Origin: an uncultured Kiloniellaceae bacterium
GTDB taxonomy: Bacteria; Pseudomonadota; Alphaproteobacteria; Kiloniellales; Kiloniellaceae
Assembly: GCA_947493695.1 (NCBI GenBank)
Contig: CANLSF010000005.1
Location: 310,001-374,000, forward strand
Reading direction: 5' to 3'
DNA: 64,000 nt
Made by a program: the position numbers and the translations under genes. Below the pieces are notes generated by a model. That model saw only the letters and a program-made list of their open reading frames with translations, ran no database searches and was not told the origin of the DNA. Below are positions 1 through 8,086 of this stretch, piece after piece (position 1 is the first letter of the stretch; every line of letters begins with the position of its first letter).

Positions 1-2
1 AG

Positions 3-1313
3 GTCACGCCAGGCAGCGAACGCGTTCGCTTTGACCGCGGGATGATCCTGGAGGCCGTTGCAAAGGCCCCCTCCGAATTTACGTTGCATGCACGCAATCC
101 GGCACATCACCTGCCCATGGGTGGTCGCAATTTCATCACGTCCATGGTCGCAAGTGCACCGAACTGCTCTGACATCGACAACGGACGGCGCGTCGGCAAT
201 CAGACCGATTTTCGAAACTTCATACGCCTGGGGCAGAAACTCAACATCATCCACATGTTCGGCGGTTATCCGGTCGAACCGGTAGATCTGCCACCTGCGA
301 CCCGCCATCTGGACTGCCTGAGCGACTTTATCACCATGGGCGACAAAGTGTTCCATGCCTATTCTCTGGGCCGGGAGCGGAACCTGGACGCCCTTGAAAT
401 GGTGCGGATCGGACGCGGGCTTACGCAGGAGCAGCTCCTGCAGGAACCGAGCCTTCTCACCATCATCAACACGTCCTCGCCCTTGCGTCTCGATAAGCCG
501 ATGCTGATCGGCATTATGGAAATGGCGCGTCACAATCAGGTGACGGTCATCACGCCCTTCACGCTCTCCGGGGCGATGGCCCCTGTGACCCTGGCCGGAG
601 CTCTCGCCCAGCAAAACGCCGAGGCCCTGGCCGGGCTGGCCTTTGCCCAAATTGTAAAACCGGGCGCACCCGTGATGTACGGGGGTTTTACCTCGAACGT
701 CGATATGAAGTCTGGCGCGCCTGCTTTTGGAACCCCGGAATATATTAAAACAGCGCAGATCGGTGGTCAGTTGGCCCGCCGTTACGGCGTTCCCTACCGC
801 TCATCCAATGTGAATGCATCGAACTGCGTTGACGCGCAAGCCGCCTACGAATCTGTTTTCGCCCTCTGGGGCGCGGTCACCGGGCACACCAACCTGTTGA
901 AGCATGGCGCAGGCTGGCTGGAAGGCGGACTCTGCGCGTCCTTCGAGAAAGTCATTCTCGATGCGGACCTTCTTCAAATGATTGCCGCCTATCTGGAACC
1001 CCTGGAGGTCAGCGATGAAAGCCTCGGACTGGATGCGGTGAGAGACGTGGGGCCAGGCGGGCACTTTTTCGGCACAGAACATACGCAGGCACGCTATGAA
1101 AAAGCCTTTTACGCCCCAATTGTCTCTGACTGGCGCAATTTCGAAAGCTGGGAAGAAGCCGGGTCGGAAACTGCAACACAGCGCGCGAACAAAATTTTTA
1201 AACAACTCATTCAGGAGTACGAAGTGCCGCCTCTAGATCCTGCAATCGCAGAAGAACTGGCGGCTTTTGTGGCAAAACGTAAAGAAGAAGGCGGTGTTCC
1301 CACTGATTTCTAA
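3..1313 (+). CDS. Trimethylamine methyltransferase (MttB) family protein, 5' truncated by window edge
   Basis: The frame is open from the first bases (VTPGSERVRFDRG...), so the ATG at 42 is internal and the true start lies outside the window. About 436 residues are visible of the roughly 500 usual for COG5598. Family members methylate a corrinoid protein from quaternary or tertiary amines. No in-frame amber codon occurs, so this is a non-pyrrolysine member. Characterised relatives (MtgB type) use glycine betaine or similar quaternary amines rather than trimethylamine. The conserved glycine-rich region GAGWLEGGLCASFEK is intact. No corrinoid protein or reductive activator follows; the next gene is an unrelated DUF2336 gene after 174 bases. 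Substrate is unknown. Confidence 0.88.
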   Translation, partial: VTPGSERVRFDRGMILEAVAKAPSEFTLHARNPAHHLPMGGRNFITSMVASAPNCSDIDNGRRVGNQTDFRNFIRLGQKLNIIHMFGGYPVEPVDLPPATRHLDCLSDFITMGDKVFHAYSLGRERNLDALEMVRIGRGLTQEQLLQEPSLLTIINTSSPLRLDKPMLIGIMEMARHNQVTVITPFTLSGAMAPVTLAGALAQQNAEALAGLAFAQIVKPGAPVMYGGFTSNVDMKSGAPAFGTPEYIKTAQIGGQLARRYGVPYRSSNVNASNCVDAQAAYESVFALWGAVTGHTNLLKHGAGWLEGGLCASFEKVILDADLLQMIAAYLEPLEVSDESLGLDAVRDVGPGGHFFGTEHTQARYEKAFYAPIVSDWRNFESWEEAGSETATQRANKIFKQLIQEYEVPPLDPAIAEELAAFVAKRKEEGGVPTDF

Positions 1314-1487
1314 CAATTTATGCGATAAATTCACACTTAAAATACATCTGTAAAAATCCTTAAAAATCAACACTAAAGCGGCTTTTATTTCATATCTTGT
1401 CAACCTTAGAGAAGTACTTTCGAGATAGTATAGGCAACAAGGTCGCGCAAAGCGTGCGACTCATCGCCTGGACGATTTCGAGGTGCC

Positions 1488-2675
1488 ATGGGTATCGATA
1501 GAGGATCTGAGGCAAGGGATAACGCGAACAACCAGGTCGACTCTCACGAACTCGACGACCTGGTTGAACTTGCGCGCGACAAGTCCACCCAAAGCAGATC
1601 CCGTTTGGCAAGCGTGATCGGCGACCTCTACACCGGTCAGGACCGCGTCCTGAGCGATGTGGATCGCCAGATCATGAGCGATATTATTCATCAGATTATC
1701 CAGGATGTTGAGATCTCAGTCCGCAAGGCGCTGGCCGAGCAGCTTGCAGATATGCCGAACGCCCACAGCCAGCTGATCACGGCCCTGGCCAATGACGACT
1801 TCGAGGTCGCACATCCGATTCTGATCAAAAGCGAAGTGATCCGCGACGCCGAATTGATTGAAGTTGTGCAGTACCGCACGATGGAACATCAGGTGGCGGT
1901 TGCCATGCGCCCGACCCTGAGCGAGCCGCTCTCCAATGCTCTGATCAAGACAGGCAACCAACGGGTCATAACGGCGCTGATCGAAAACGACGGCGCATCT
2001 ATCGCCGACGACGACCTTCGGGCGCTGGTTGATCAGGTGGATGAGGTTCCAGCCTACCAGTCTCCTCTTGCCCGGCGGCAGGATCTCTCACCGGCACTGG
2101 TCAAAAAGCTATTCTGGAGCGTTTCTGCAGCGCTGCGCGAACATCTGAGCGCGACCTATGACCTTGATCCGAGCGACCTGGATAAGAGCATCGAGTCTGC
2201 GGTCACCGGCTTGTTGAAAGCCGAGGAGAATGCCGATGAGGCCGCGAGTCGGGACTTTGACAGCATTGCGCCTCTTTCTGCCAAGACCAACGACTTTACC
2301 ATTCACCCGGAACAAGCCAAGTGGCTGATGGGCCTCATGAAAGACGGAGAAATCGCGTCGTTCATGTTGGGTCTCGGCCGTTTCAGCCGCTTGAGATCAA
2401 ACTTGCTGCAGAGGTTCCTGTTCGAACCAGGCGGTGAAGGCCTCGCAGTCGTATGCAAAGCAATTGGGCTCGACAAACTCGCATTTGCGTCCATTCTCGT
2501 GCAATTCCGGCGTGGCAGGCTTGGAGACAAGCACATCGAAACCAATGAGATCACCCAAGCAATGGCGTTTTTCGAGAGCACCACACTCGAGAGCGCAACC
2601 GCCCTGCTCCGCCGCTGGCAACGCGACCCCTACTACCAGAATGCCCTCAGGGTCGTGAACGACACCAAGCGTTAA
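1488..2675 (+). CDS. DUF2336 domain-containing protein
   Basis: This is a 395-residue soluble, helix-rich acidic protein without signal peptide or membrane segment. The DUF2336 pattern runs from about residue 50: regular alpha-helical repeats with phrases such as SVRKALAEQLADMP, HPILIKSEVIRDAELIEVV and SPALVKKLFWSVSAALREHL. The ATG at 1488 has GAGGT at a proper spacing. DUF2336 has no known biochemical role and is especially common in Rhodospirillales-type genomes, where repeat-like helical folds suggest protein-protein contacts. A paralogue lies at 57482-58474. The gene appears monocistronic; speE converges on it with a gap of under 40 bases. Function is unknown. Confidence 0.85.
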   Translation: MGIDRGSEARDNANNQVDSHELDDLVELARDKSTQSRSRLASVIGDLYTGQDRVLSDVDRQIMSDIIHQIIQDVEISVRKALAEQLADMPNAHSQLITALANDDFEVAHPILIKSEVIRDAELIEVVQYRTMEHQVAVAMRPTLSEPLSNALIKTGNQRVITALIENDGASIADDDLRALVDQVDEVPAYQSPLARRQDLSPALVKKLFWSVSAALREHLSATYDLDPSDLDKSIESAVTGLLKAEENADEAASRDFDSIAPLSAKTNDFTIHPEQAKWLMGLMKDGEIASFMLGLGRFSRLRSNLLQRFLFEPGGEGLAVVCKAIGLDKLAFASILVQFRRGRLGDKHIETNEITQAMAFFESTTLESATALLRRWQRDPYYQNALRVVNDTKR

Positions 2676-2714
2676 CGGCACTCGAAGCCTCTCCAGCTAC
2701 GACGGTATCTGGGC

Positions 2715-3599
2715 CTAAAACCCCAATTCCTTCCGCCACCAGGTCGGCAGTGCAAAAGCCGCACGATGAACATCGGCATTGTAGTGCCGGCCAAGAAAAT
2801 CCTTGAAAGGTTCTGCGTAAGAGAAGCCGTCCTTGCTGTAGAGGAAGAACCCGAATTCGGCACCTGGGTAGAGTGGCACGATGGAGCGATATGCGCTGAT
2901 ATGCGGGAGATACTGCTTCTCTTTCATGACGCTGACCAGATTCTTGTCCTTGTCGCCGCAAAGCTCCTGCAGGAACTGAACCCGGTCTTTGCCGACAAAG
3001 ATACTATCGGAATCCAGCACCACACCGTCAGGCTTCAGGCAGGTTGCGATATCCTGGCAGAATGCCTCGGTGAAAACGCTCGACGAAGGACCTACTGGTT
3101 CGGTCAGATCGAGGATAATGAGATCGAAACTGTCGCCGGCAGCGGCAGCATTCTTCAGATAATCAGCCGCATCAGCGCAAATCAACTCAACCCGCGGGTC
3201 GTCGTAATCCCCGTTGATACCCAGATACTGATTGGAAAGCTCGATCACCATGCGGTCGATCTCGACCATCACCACCCGTTCGACCTCGTCGTGCAACAAC
3301 ACCTCACGCAGAATACCGCCGTCGCCGCCGCCCACAATCACCACTGAGGCGGCGTCGCGATGCCGTCCGAGCAAGGGTACGTGGACTGCCATCTCGTGAT
3401 AGATGAACTCATCGGCCTGAGCCGCCTGTATCAGTCCGTCCAGCACCAGAATACGCCCGAAAGTCTTGTGTTCGAAGATTTCAATCTTTTGGAACGGACT
3501 GACCTCCTTATGCAGGAGTTCCATATCCATGGCGTGCGTCAGGCCAATACCGCCGGAATCCTCATGCCACCATGTACTGTGATCTTCGCCGTTGCTCAT
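2715..3599 (-). CDS. speE: Spermidine synthase (polyamine aminopropyltransferase)
   Basis: The 294-residue length is normal for SpeE. It transfers the aminopropyl group of decarboxylated SAM to putrescine, giving spermidine and methylthioadenosine in the cytoplasm. The N-terminal signature (FQKIEIFEHKTFGRILVLDG), the nucleotide-binding GGGDGG at residues 90-95 and the acidic VEIDR strand are all present. The usual DSTDP motif reads DLTEPVGPSS here, a mild change in the substrate loop. It lies 51 bases downstream of the rluE-like gene on the same strand and may be co-transcribed with it. The methylthioadenosine by-product links it logically to mtnK-mtnA at 47-49 kb. Confidence 0.93.
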   Translation of the reverse strand: MSNGEDHSTWWHEDSGGIGLTHAMDMELLHKEVSPFQKIEIFEHKTFGRILVLDGLIQAAQADEFIYHEMAVHVPLLGRHRDAASVVIVGGGDGGILREVLLHDEVERVVMVEIDRMVIELSNQYLGINGDYDDPRVELICADAADYLKNAAAAGDSFDLIILDLTEPVGPSSSVFTEAFCQDIATCLKPDGVVLDSDSIFVGKDRVQFLQELCGDKDKNLVSVMKEKQYLPHISAYRSIVPLYPGAEFGFFLYSKDGFSYAEPFKDFLGRHYNADVHRAAFALPTWWRKELGF

Positions 3600-3650
3600 T
3601 TCTGTTCTGGTACCTTTGTGTTCTTCGCGCCAAAGCGCTGCTTTTCAGCT

Positions 3651-4211
3651 TCAGAGGATATCCTGCCGACGGACTTCCCGCCAGCAACCTTGTGTTAAAC
3701 CCGTCAGACCAAGTTTCCCCATGCGCTCGCGCAAAAGCCGTAGAGTGGGAAAGCCGACGGCGGCGGTCATGCGCCTGACCTGCCGGTTTTTGCCTTCATT
3801 GAGCGTAATCCGAATCCAAGCGGTGGGAATGGCCTTGCGCTCGCGGATCGGCGGTATTCGCGCCTCCACGTCAGGCGCTTCCTTTAAGAGCTCCGCCTGA
3901 CAGGGTTTGGTGCGGTAACCCTTGATCGTGACACCCGAGCTCAGGAGCTTCAGGTCCGAAAGCGCGGGCACGCCTTCCACCTGAACCAGATAGCTGCGCG
4001 CATGACCATGATCGGGATCCAACAGGCGCTTTATAAAAGGCCCATCATCGCTCAGGACCAACAAGCCCTCGCTGTCCTTATCCAGACGCCCCGCCGCATA
4101 GACGCCTGCCGGCAGCCCAAATTCCGCTAGTGTGCGCTGCCCCGCCTCGCCGGTAAACTGGCTCAGAACACCGTATGGCTTATGAAAAGCGATGTAGCGA
4201 AAACGGGACAA
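3651..4211 (-). CDS. rluE: RluE-like 23S rRNA pseudouridine synthase
   Basis: This 186-residue protein of the RsuA/RluB/RluE/RluF family isomerises uridine to pseudouridine in rRNA. The catalytic motif GRLDKDSEGLLVLSDDG gives Asp44 as nucleophile. The opening RYIAFHKPYGVLSQFT and the C-terminal NEGKNRQVRRMTAAVG are diagnostic. No S4 RNA-binding domain precedes the catalytic domain, as in RluE and unlike RsuA, RluB and RluF, so the RluE assignment rests on architecture. Target position (U2457 in E. coli) is inferred. speE follows 51 bases downstream on the same strand. Confidence 0.88.
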   Translation of the reverse strand: MSRFRYIAFHKPYGVLSQFTGEAGQRTLAEFGLPAGVYAAGRLDKDSEGLLVLSDDGPFIKRLLDPDHGHARSYLVQVEGVPALSDLKLLSSGVTIKGYRTKPCQAELLKEAPDVEARIPPIRERKAIPTAWIRITLNEGKNRQVRRMTAAVGFPTLRLLRERMGKLGLTGLTQGCWREVRRQDIL

Positions 4212-4483
4212 GTAGGCTCCTAAGCTCCAGGGTTATCGGACTATCCGCAAGCGATATCGAAAAAGGCTGCGTTACGCCAGCGCGCTTTTATTTGAACCAA
4301 GAACCGATGAGAACCGACGACTTACATAGCGGCAACCCTTTGCAGACCTGACCTGCGGCCTTCAAGCCAGTCGGAGTTTTGCCTAGCGGTCGGCGCAATC
4401 TTAAATTTGTGTAATAACTTAACGGTTAGTGTTCTTTTCAACATAATACAACGCCGTGCATTTCAGGAGTTTCGAGAGCCGCC

Positions 4484-4951
4484 ATGCGCTTGATCATTCT
4501 CATCCCGACCATCTTTTTCGCTTTGACCTCCGCAGCCTTCGCGCAAACCGACCAGAGCCAGGCTTATCCCACCTTCACCTCGGAGGAAGACTACATAAGC
4601 CCTCTCGACCCGTTACAGGACCGCGACGCCGGAACACGCGAACGATTTGTCGCGTCCCTGACGGAAAAACAGGTGAACCGGGCTTATCCGCCGCAGACTG
4701 CGCTCGTGCTGGCCGGTATCGACTCCGAGGAACTCGTCGTCATGGCGCTGCACCGAGATGCTCTGGCAACGCCTTTTCAGGCCCGCGCCTACCTTACTCA
4801 GCTCGCACCTTCGCTCAGAAACCTGCCTATGGTCGCGGACAGCGGTGCCGCACGCAAAGCCGGCACACTCGACATTCTCAAACTCTTTGGCTTCCGGCGT
4901 GTAGTGGTCAGCGACGGGGATTCGTACAGCATGCTCATCAATGTCTTCTAG
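4484..4951 (+). CDS. Small secreted protein of unknown function
   Basis: The 155-residue protein has a clear signal peptide: a basic MR start, hydrophobic LIILIPTIFFALTSA, and a probable cleavage after FAQ near residue 21. The mature part is about 134 residues with one tract rich in acidic residues (TSEEDYISPLDPLQDRDAG) and no cysteine, so it probably sits in the periplasm as a single small domain. I do not recognise the family. It lies alone, about 100 bases upstream of amn on the same strand; the spacer contains no terminator, so read-through into amn is possible. Codon use matches neighbouring genes, which supports a real gene. Confidence 0.72.
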   Translation: MRLIILIPTIFFALTSAAFAQTDQSQAYPTFTSEEDYISPLDPLQDRDAGTRERFVASLTEKQVNRAYPPQTALVLAGIDSEELVVMALHRDALATPFQARAYLTQLAPSLRNLPMVADSGAARKAGTLDILKLFGFRRVVVSDGDSYSMLINVF

Positions 4952-5057
4952 TCCGCAAAGACAGACCTTATCGTGAGAAAGTGCCCCAGCGAGTGCTGCT
5001 GCGAAGATCTGCCACGGATATCACGCAAAAGAAAAATAATCGCGCAGCGGAGAAGCT

Positions 5058-6584
5058 GTGCTAAGAATCGCCATGACAATAAAAAATACCAAACGTCCCC
5101 TGATAACCGACCTCAAGTTTTTTGATGATCCGGATACCGCGTGGCAGCGGGTCGACGAGATTTACCGCAGCAGCACGCAGGAACTCCGAACAAAATTCGA
5201 GGCCTACCAGCAGGGCGAAGACATCACAGAACGGGTGCGCGCCTGCTATCCTTATGTCCAGACCCGCACCACGACCGCCGCCAAGGTTGATACACGACTG
5301 TCATACGGTTTCCTTGCGGGGCCCGGAGTGCACGGAACCACCCTCACCCGTCCGGACCTCTTCAAGGATTATCTGCGGGAACAGTTCCGTCTACTGCTCA
5401 AAAACCATGAGGCACCACTCGAAATCGGTGTTTCCGACATGCCGATCCCGCTGCAGTTTTCCTTTGCAGAAGGCATTCACATCGAAGGCAATCTGACTGC
5501 GGAGCGCTATAGCACGATGGGCGACGTCTTCGATTTGCCCGATCTGACAGTAATCGACGACAGCATCGTCAACGGAATCTACGAGGTTCCACCCAACCGC
5601 CCCCGGCCACTGTCGCTCTTTACCGGTCCGCGCGTCGACTACAGCCTGCATCGGCTCAAGCACTACACAGCGACCTCGCCGGAGCACTTCCAGAACTTCG
5701 TCATCTTCACCAACTATCAGTTTTACGTGGAAGCCTTCGTGGCCCTCTGTCAGGAGATGATGACGGGGACGGATGACGACCCCAGGCGAAGCCAGTATTC
5801 GGCGTTCGTGGAGCCCGGCGATGTTGTTACCTATAACAGGACTTCTACGCCAACCGGGACGGCGGAAGAGAACGGCACACCTCCGCCACGGATGCCACAG
5901 ATGCCGGCCTATCATCTGAAGTGCCCGGACAATCGCGGTATCACTCTGATCAACATCGGGGTCGGCCCCTCGAACGCCAAGACCATCACCGACCATGTTG
6001 CGGTGCTCAGACCCCACGCCTGGCTGATGCTGGGTCACTGTGCCGGATTGCGACGCGCGCAGAAGCTTGGGGATTATGTCCTCGCGCATGGATATGTGCG
6101 GGACGATCACGTGCTCGATCACGACCTGCCCATATCGGTTCCAATCCCTGCCCTTGCGGAAATGCAGAAGGCTCTGGAAAGCGCGGTGGCTGAGACGACC
6201 GGACTGAGCGACTACGACCTGAAGCAGGTCATGCGCACCGGGACCGTGGCAACTATTGACGATCGAAACTGGGAGCTCCTTGAGCAGACGGAGATCGTCA
6301 AACGCCTGAACCAGAGTCGGGCCATCGCCCTGGACATGGAGTCGGCGACCATTGCGGCCAACGGCTTCCGTTTCCGGGTTCCCTACGGAACACTGCTATG
6401 TGTTTCTGACAAGCCGATACATGGCGAGATCAAACTGCCCGGTATGGCCAACAGCTTTTACCGGCGTCAGGTCGATCAGCATCTGATGATTGGTATCCGC
6501 GCCATGGAAATGCTGCGGGAGTTCCAACCCGAACGCCTGCACACCCGTAAACTGCGCAGCTTCGCGGAAGCGGCCTTCCGCTGA
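5058..6584 (+). CDS. amn: AMP nucleosidase
   Basis: The 508-residue protein (E. coli Amn has 484) hydrolyses AMP to adenine and ribose 5-phosphate, trimming adenylate pools. The N-terminal AMN domain (TKRPLITDLKFFDDPDTAW onward) is followed by the phosphorylase-like domain. Conserved stretches include INIGVGPSNAKTITDHVAVL, MLGHCAGLRRAQ and the catalytic-region motif ALDMESATIAANGFRF near residue 430. The GTG at 5058 is chosen because GGAG lies five bases upstream; the ATG at 5073 has no such site. It converges with the MFS gene after a 28-base gap. Assignment is firm. Confidence 0.95.
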   Translation: MLRIAMTIKNTKRPLITDLKFFDDPDTAWQRVDEIYRSSTQELRTKFEAYQQGEDITERVRACYPYVQTRTTTAAKVDTRLSYGFLAGPGVHGTTLTRPDLFKDYLREQFRLLLKNHEAPLEIGVSDMPIPLQFSFAEGIHIEGNLTAERYSTMGDVFDLPDLTVIDDSIVNGIYEVPPNRPRPLSLFTGPRVDYSLHRLKHYTATSPEHFQNFVIFTNYQFYVEAFVALCQEMMTGTDDDPRRSQYSAFVEPGDVVTYNRTSTPTGTAEENGTPPPRMPQMPAYHLKCPDNRGITLINIGVGPSNAKTITDHVAVLRPHAWLMLGHCAGLRRAQKLGDYVLAHGYVRDDHVLDHDLPISVPIPALAEMQKALESAVAETTGLSDYDLKQVMRTGTVATIDDRNWELLEQTEIVKRLNQSRAIALDMESATIAANGFRFRVPYGTLLCVSDKPIHGEIKLPGMANSFYRRQVDQHLMIGIRAMEMLREFQPERLHTRKLRSFAEAAFR

Positions 6585-6612
6585 GGTTTACGGTGACAAG
6601 CCCTTCTCGCCC

Positions 6613-7884
6613 CTAAAGCTTGCCGCCGTCCTTCTCGCCCTCTTCACCAGCTTCGGTGTTCTGGTCACGGGACGAGGCGACATGGGCAATCACCGTTGTC
6701 ATGCGGGGCGCAAACACAAGCGGCCGCCTGAACACATTCAGGATCGTCTTTCGAGAAGAGGCCCGATACACCGCGAAAACCAAAAGCGTGAGCTGCACGC
6801 CACCGATGAAATAGTAGAGCCCTTCAGCGCCTGCATAACCCATCGCCGTTGCCGCGACCAGAGGGCCTGAAGCAGCGGCACAACCATATACGACCATCAG
6901 TCCGCCAGCCGCATTGACCCGCTGCTCCGCATCCAGAAAGTCATTGGCATGCGCGGTGCAAACCGGATGCAGGGCAAAGGCGGCGCCACCGAAAACAGCG
7001 GTCAGGGCGTAGATAGCCAGCGGATCGATCCCGGACATAAACGCCATCCCCACGCAAATGATTGCGATGAGTCCTGCCAAAACCATAATGATGTGCCGCC
7101 GGTTGAAGTGATCGGAAAGTTTTCCGAGTGGCCACTGCAGCACGAGGCCGCCGAAAATCGTAACGCCCATGAAGATCGACACGCCGCTCAAAGGCAATCC
7201 CGCCTCTTTCGCAAAGACGGGCCCCATGCCGTAAAAAGCCGCGTTGGAGATCCCAGCCACCGCGCAGCCGACGACGGCAAGCGGCGAAAGCCTGAAGAGA
7301 TCGACTACGCCAAAGCTGATCTTCGGGACCGGCGCAGGAGCTTCCGACTGGGTCAGCGATATCGGAATGATCGCCACTGAAAACAAAACCGAGACCAGCA
7401 CGAAAAGGCTGACCTTTTCTGTATCGTCGAGATTGATCAGAAACTGGCCGCTTCCCAGCGCCAGATAGAATGTGATCATGTAGATCGACAGCACCTGCCC
7501 CCGGATCTTGTTGGTGGCCCGTTCATTAATCCAGCTTTCCGCCACCATGAAGACGCCGGAAAGGCAAAGCCCGGCGATCACACGAAAGATGGCCCAGGCC
7601 CAGGGATCGACCAGAAAAGCATGACAAAGCGGCAGGATGGACAGCAAGGCCGCGAAAGCGGCAAAGGCCCTGATGTGACCAACCTTGCGAATCACCTCCC
7701 GGCACCAGAAGACACCGATCACCAGTCCAAGGAAGTAGGAGGACATGATCGCCCCCGTCGTCTCCGTGGAGCCGAACTGAAGACTCGAGCGCACTGAAAT
7801 GAGGGTCGAGAAAAGACCATTCCCGAGCGCCAGATAGGCAATTGCGAGCAGCAGCGCGGCAATTGACGAGAGGGTTTTGAGCAT
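6613..7884 (-). CDS. MFS transporter (YcaD-like)
   Basis: This 423-residue integral membrane protein has about twelve predicted helices in two halves. The first helices read LSSIAALLLAIAYLALGNGLFSTLI and GAIMSSYFLGLVIGVFWCREVIRK. The loop after helix 2 and the central cytoplasmic loop fit the major facilitator superfamily, and LGKLSDHFNRRHIIMVL carries the MFS loop 8-9 motif. The overall look is that of YcaD/UMF2-type carriers, whose substrates are mostly unknown. It is transcribed alone, convergent with amn and divergent from the large MscS-type gene, with about 200 bases of shared promoter space at 7885-8086. Confidence 0.85.
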   Translation of the reverse strand: MLKTLSSIAALLLAIAYLALGNGLFSTLISVRSSLQFGSTETTGAIMSSYFLGLVIGVFWCREVIRKVGHIRAFAAFAALLSILPLCHAFLVDPWAWAIFRVIAGLCLSGVFMVAESWINERATNKIRGQVLSIYMITFYLALGSGQFLINLDDTEKVSLFVLVSVLFSVAIIPISLTQSEAPAPVPKISFGVVDLFRLSPLAVVGCAVAGISNAAFYGMGPVFAKEAGLPLSGVSIFMGVTIFGGLVLQWPLGKLSDHFNRRHIIMVLAGLIAIICVGMAFMSGIDPLAIYALTAVFGGAAFALHPVCTAHANDFLDAEQRVNAAGGLMVVYGCAAASGPLVAATAMGYAGAEGLYYFIGGVQLTLLVFAVYRASSRKTILNVFRRPLVFAPRMTTVIAHVASSRDQNTEAGEEGEKDGGKL

Positions 7885-8086
7885 CCGTAAGGCCGCTTGT
7901 GCGTAGAGGGGATTTGGAGGCGCGAAAAATTTTACAGCGACAGTGATGTTGGTCCCGACGCTGCACTTTGTCTATCTGAATTCTACGTTTACGCTTTCCA
8001 CTCTTCACCCCCGCTAAGGAGGCAACGAAGCAGTTTTGTTTGCGTCACAATGATCATGCTAGGCTTTGTACCAAAGTACGCAAGCA

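Noticed and set aside
3360-3698. Plus-strand frame of 112 residues over speE
   Set aside because: Antisense to the conserved spermidine synthase N-terminus; no independent evidence.
4456-5064. Plus-strand frame of 202 residues over the small secreted protein
   Set aside because: Out of frame with the version that has a signal peptide; Arg/His/Pro-rich composition typical of a shadow frame.
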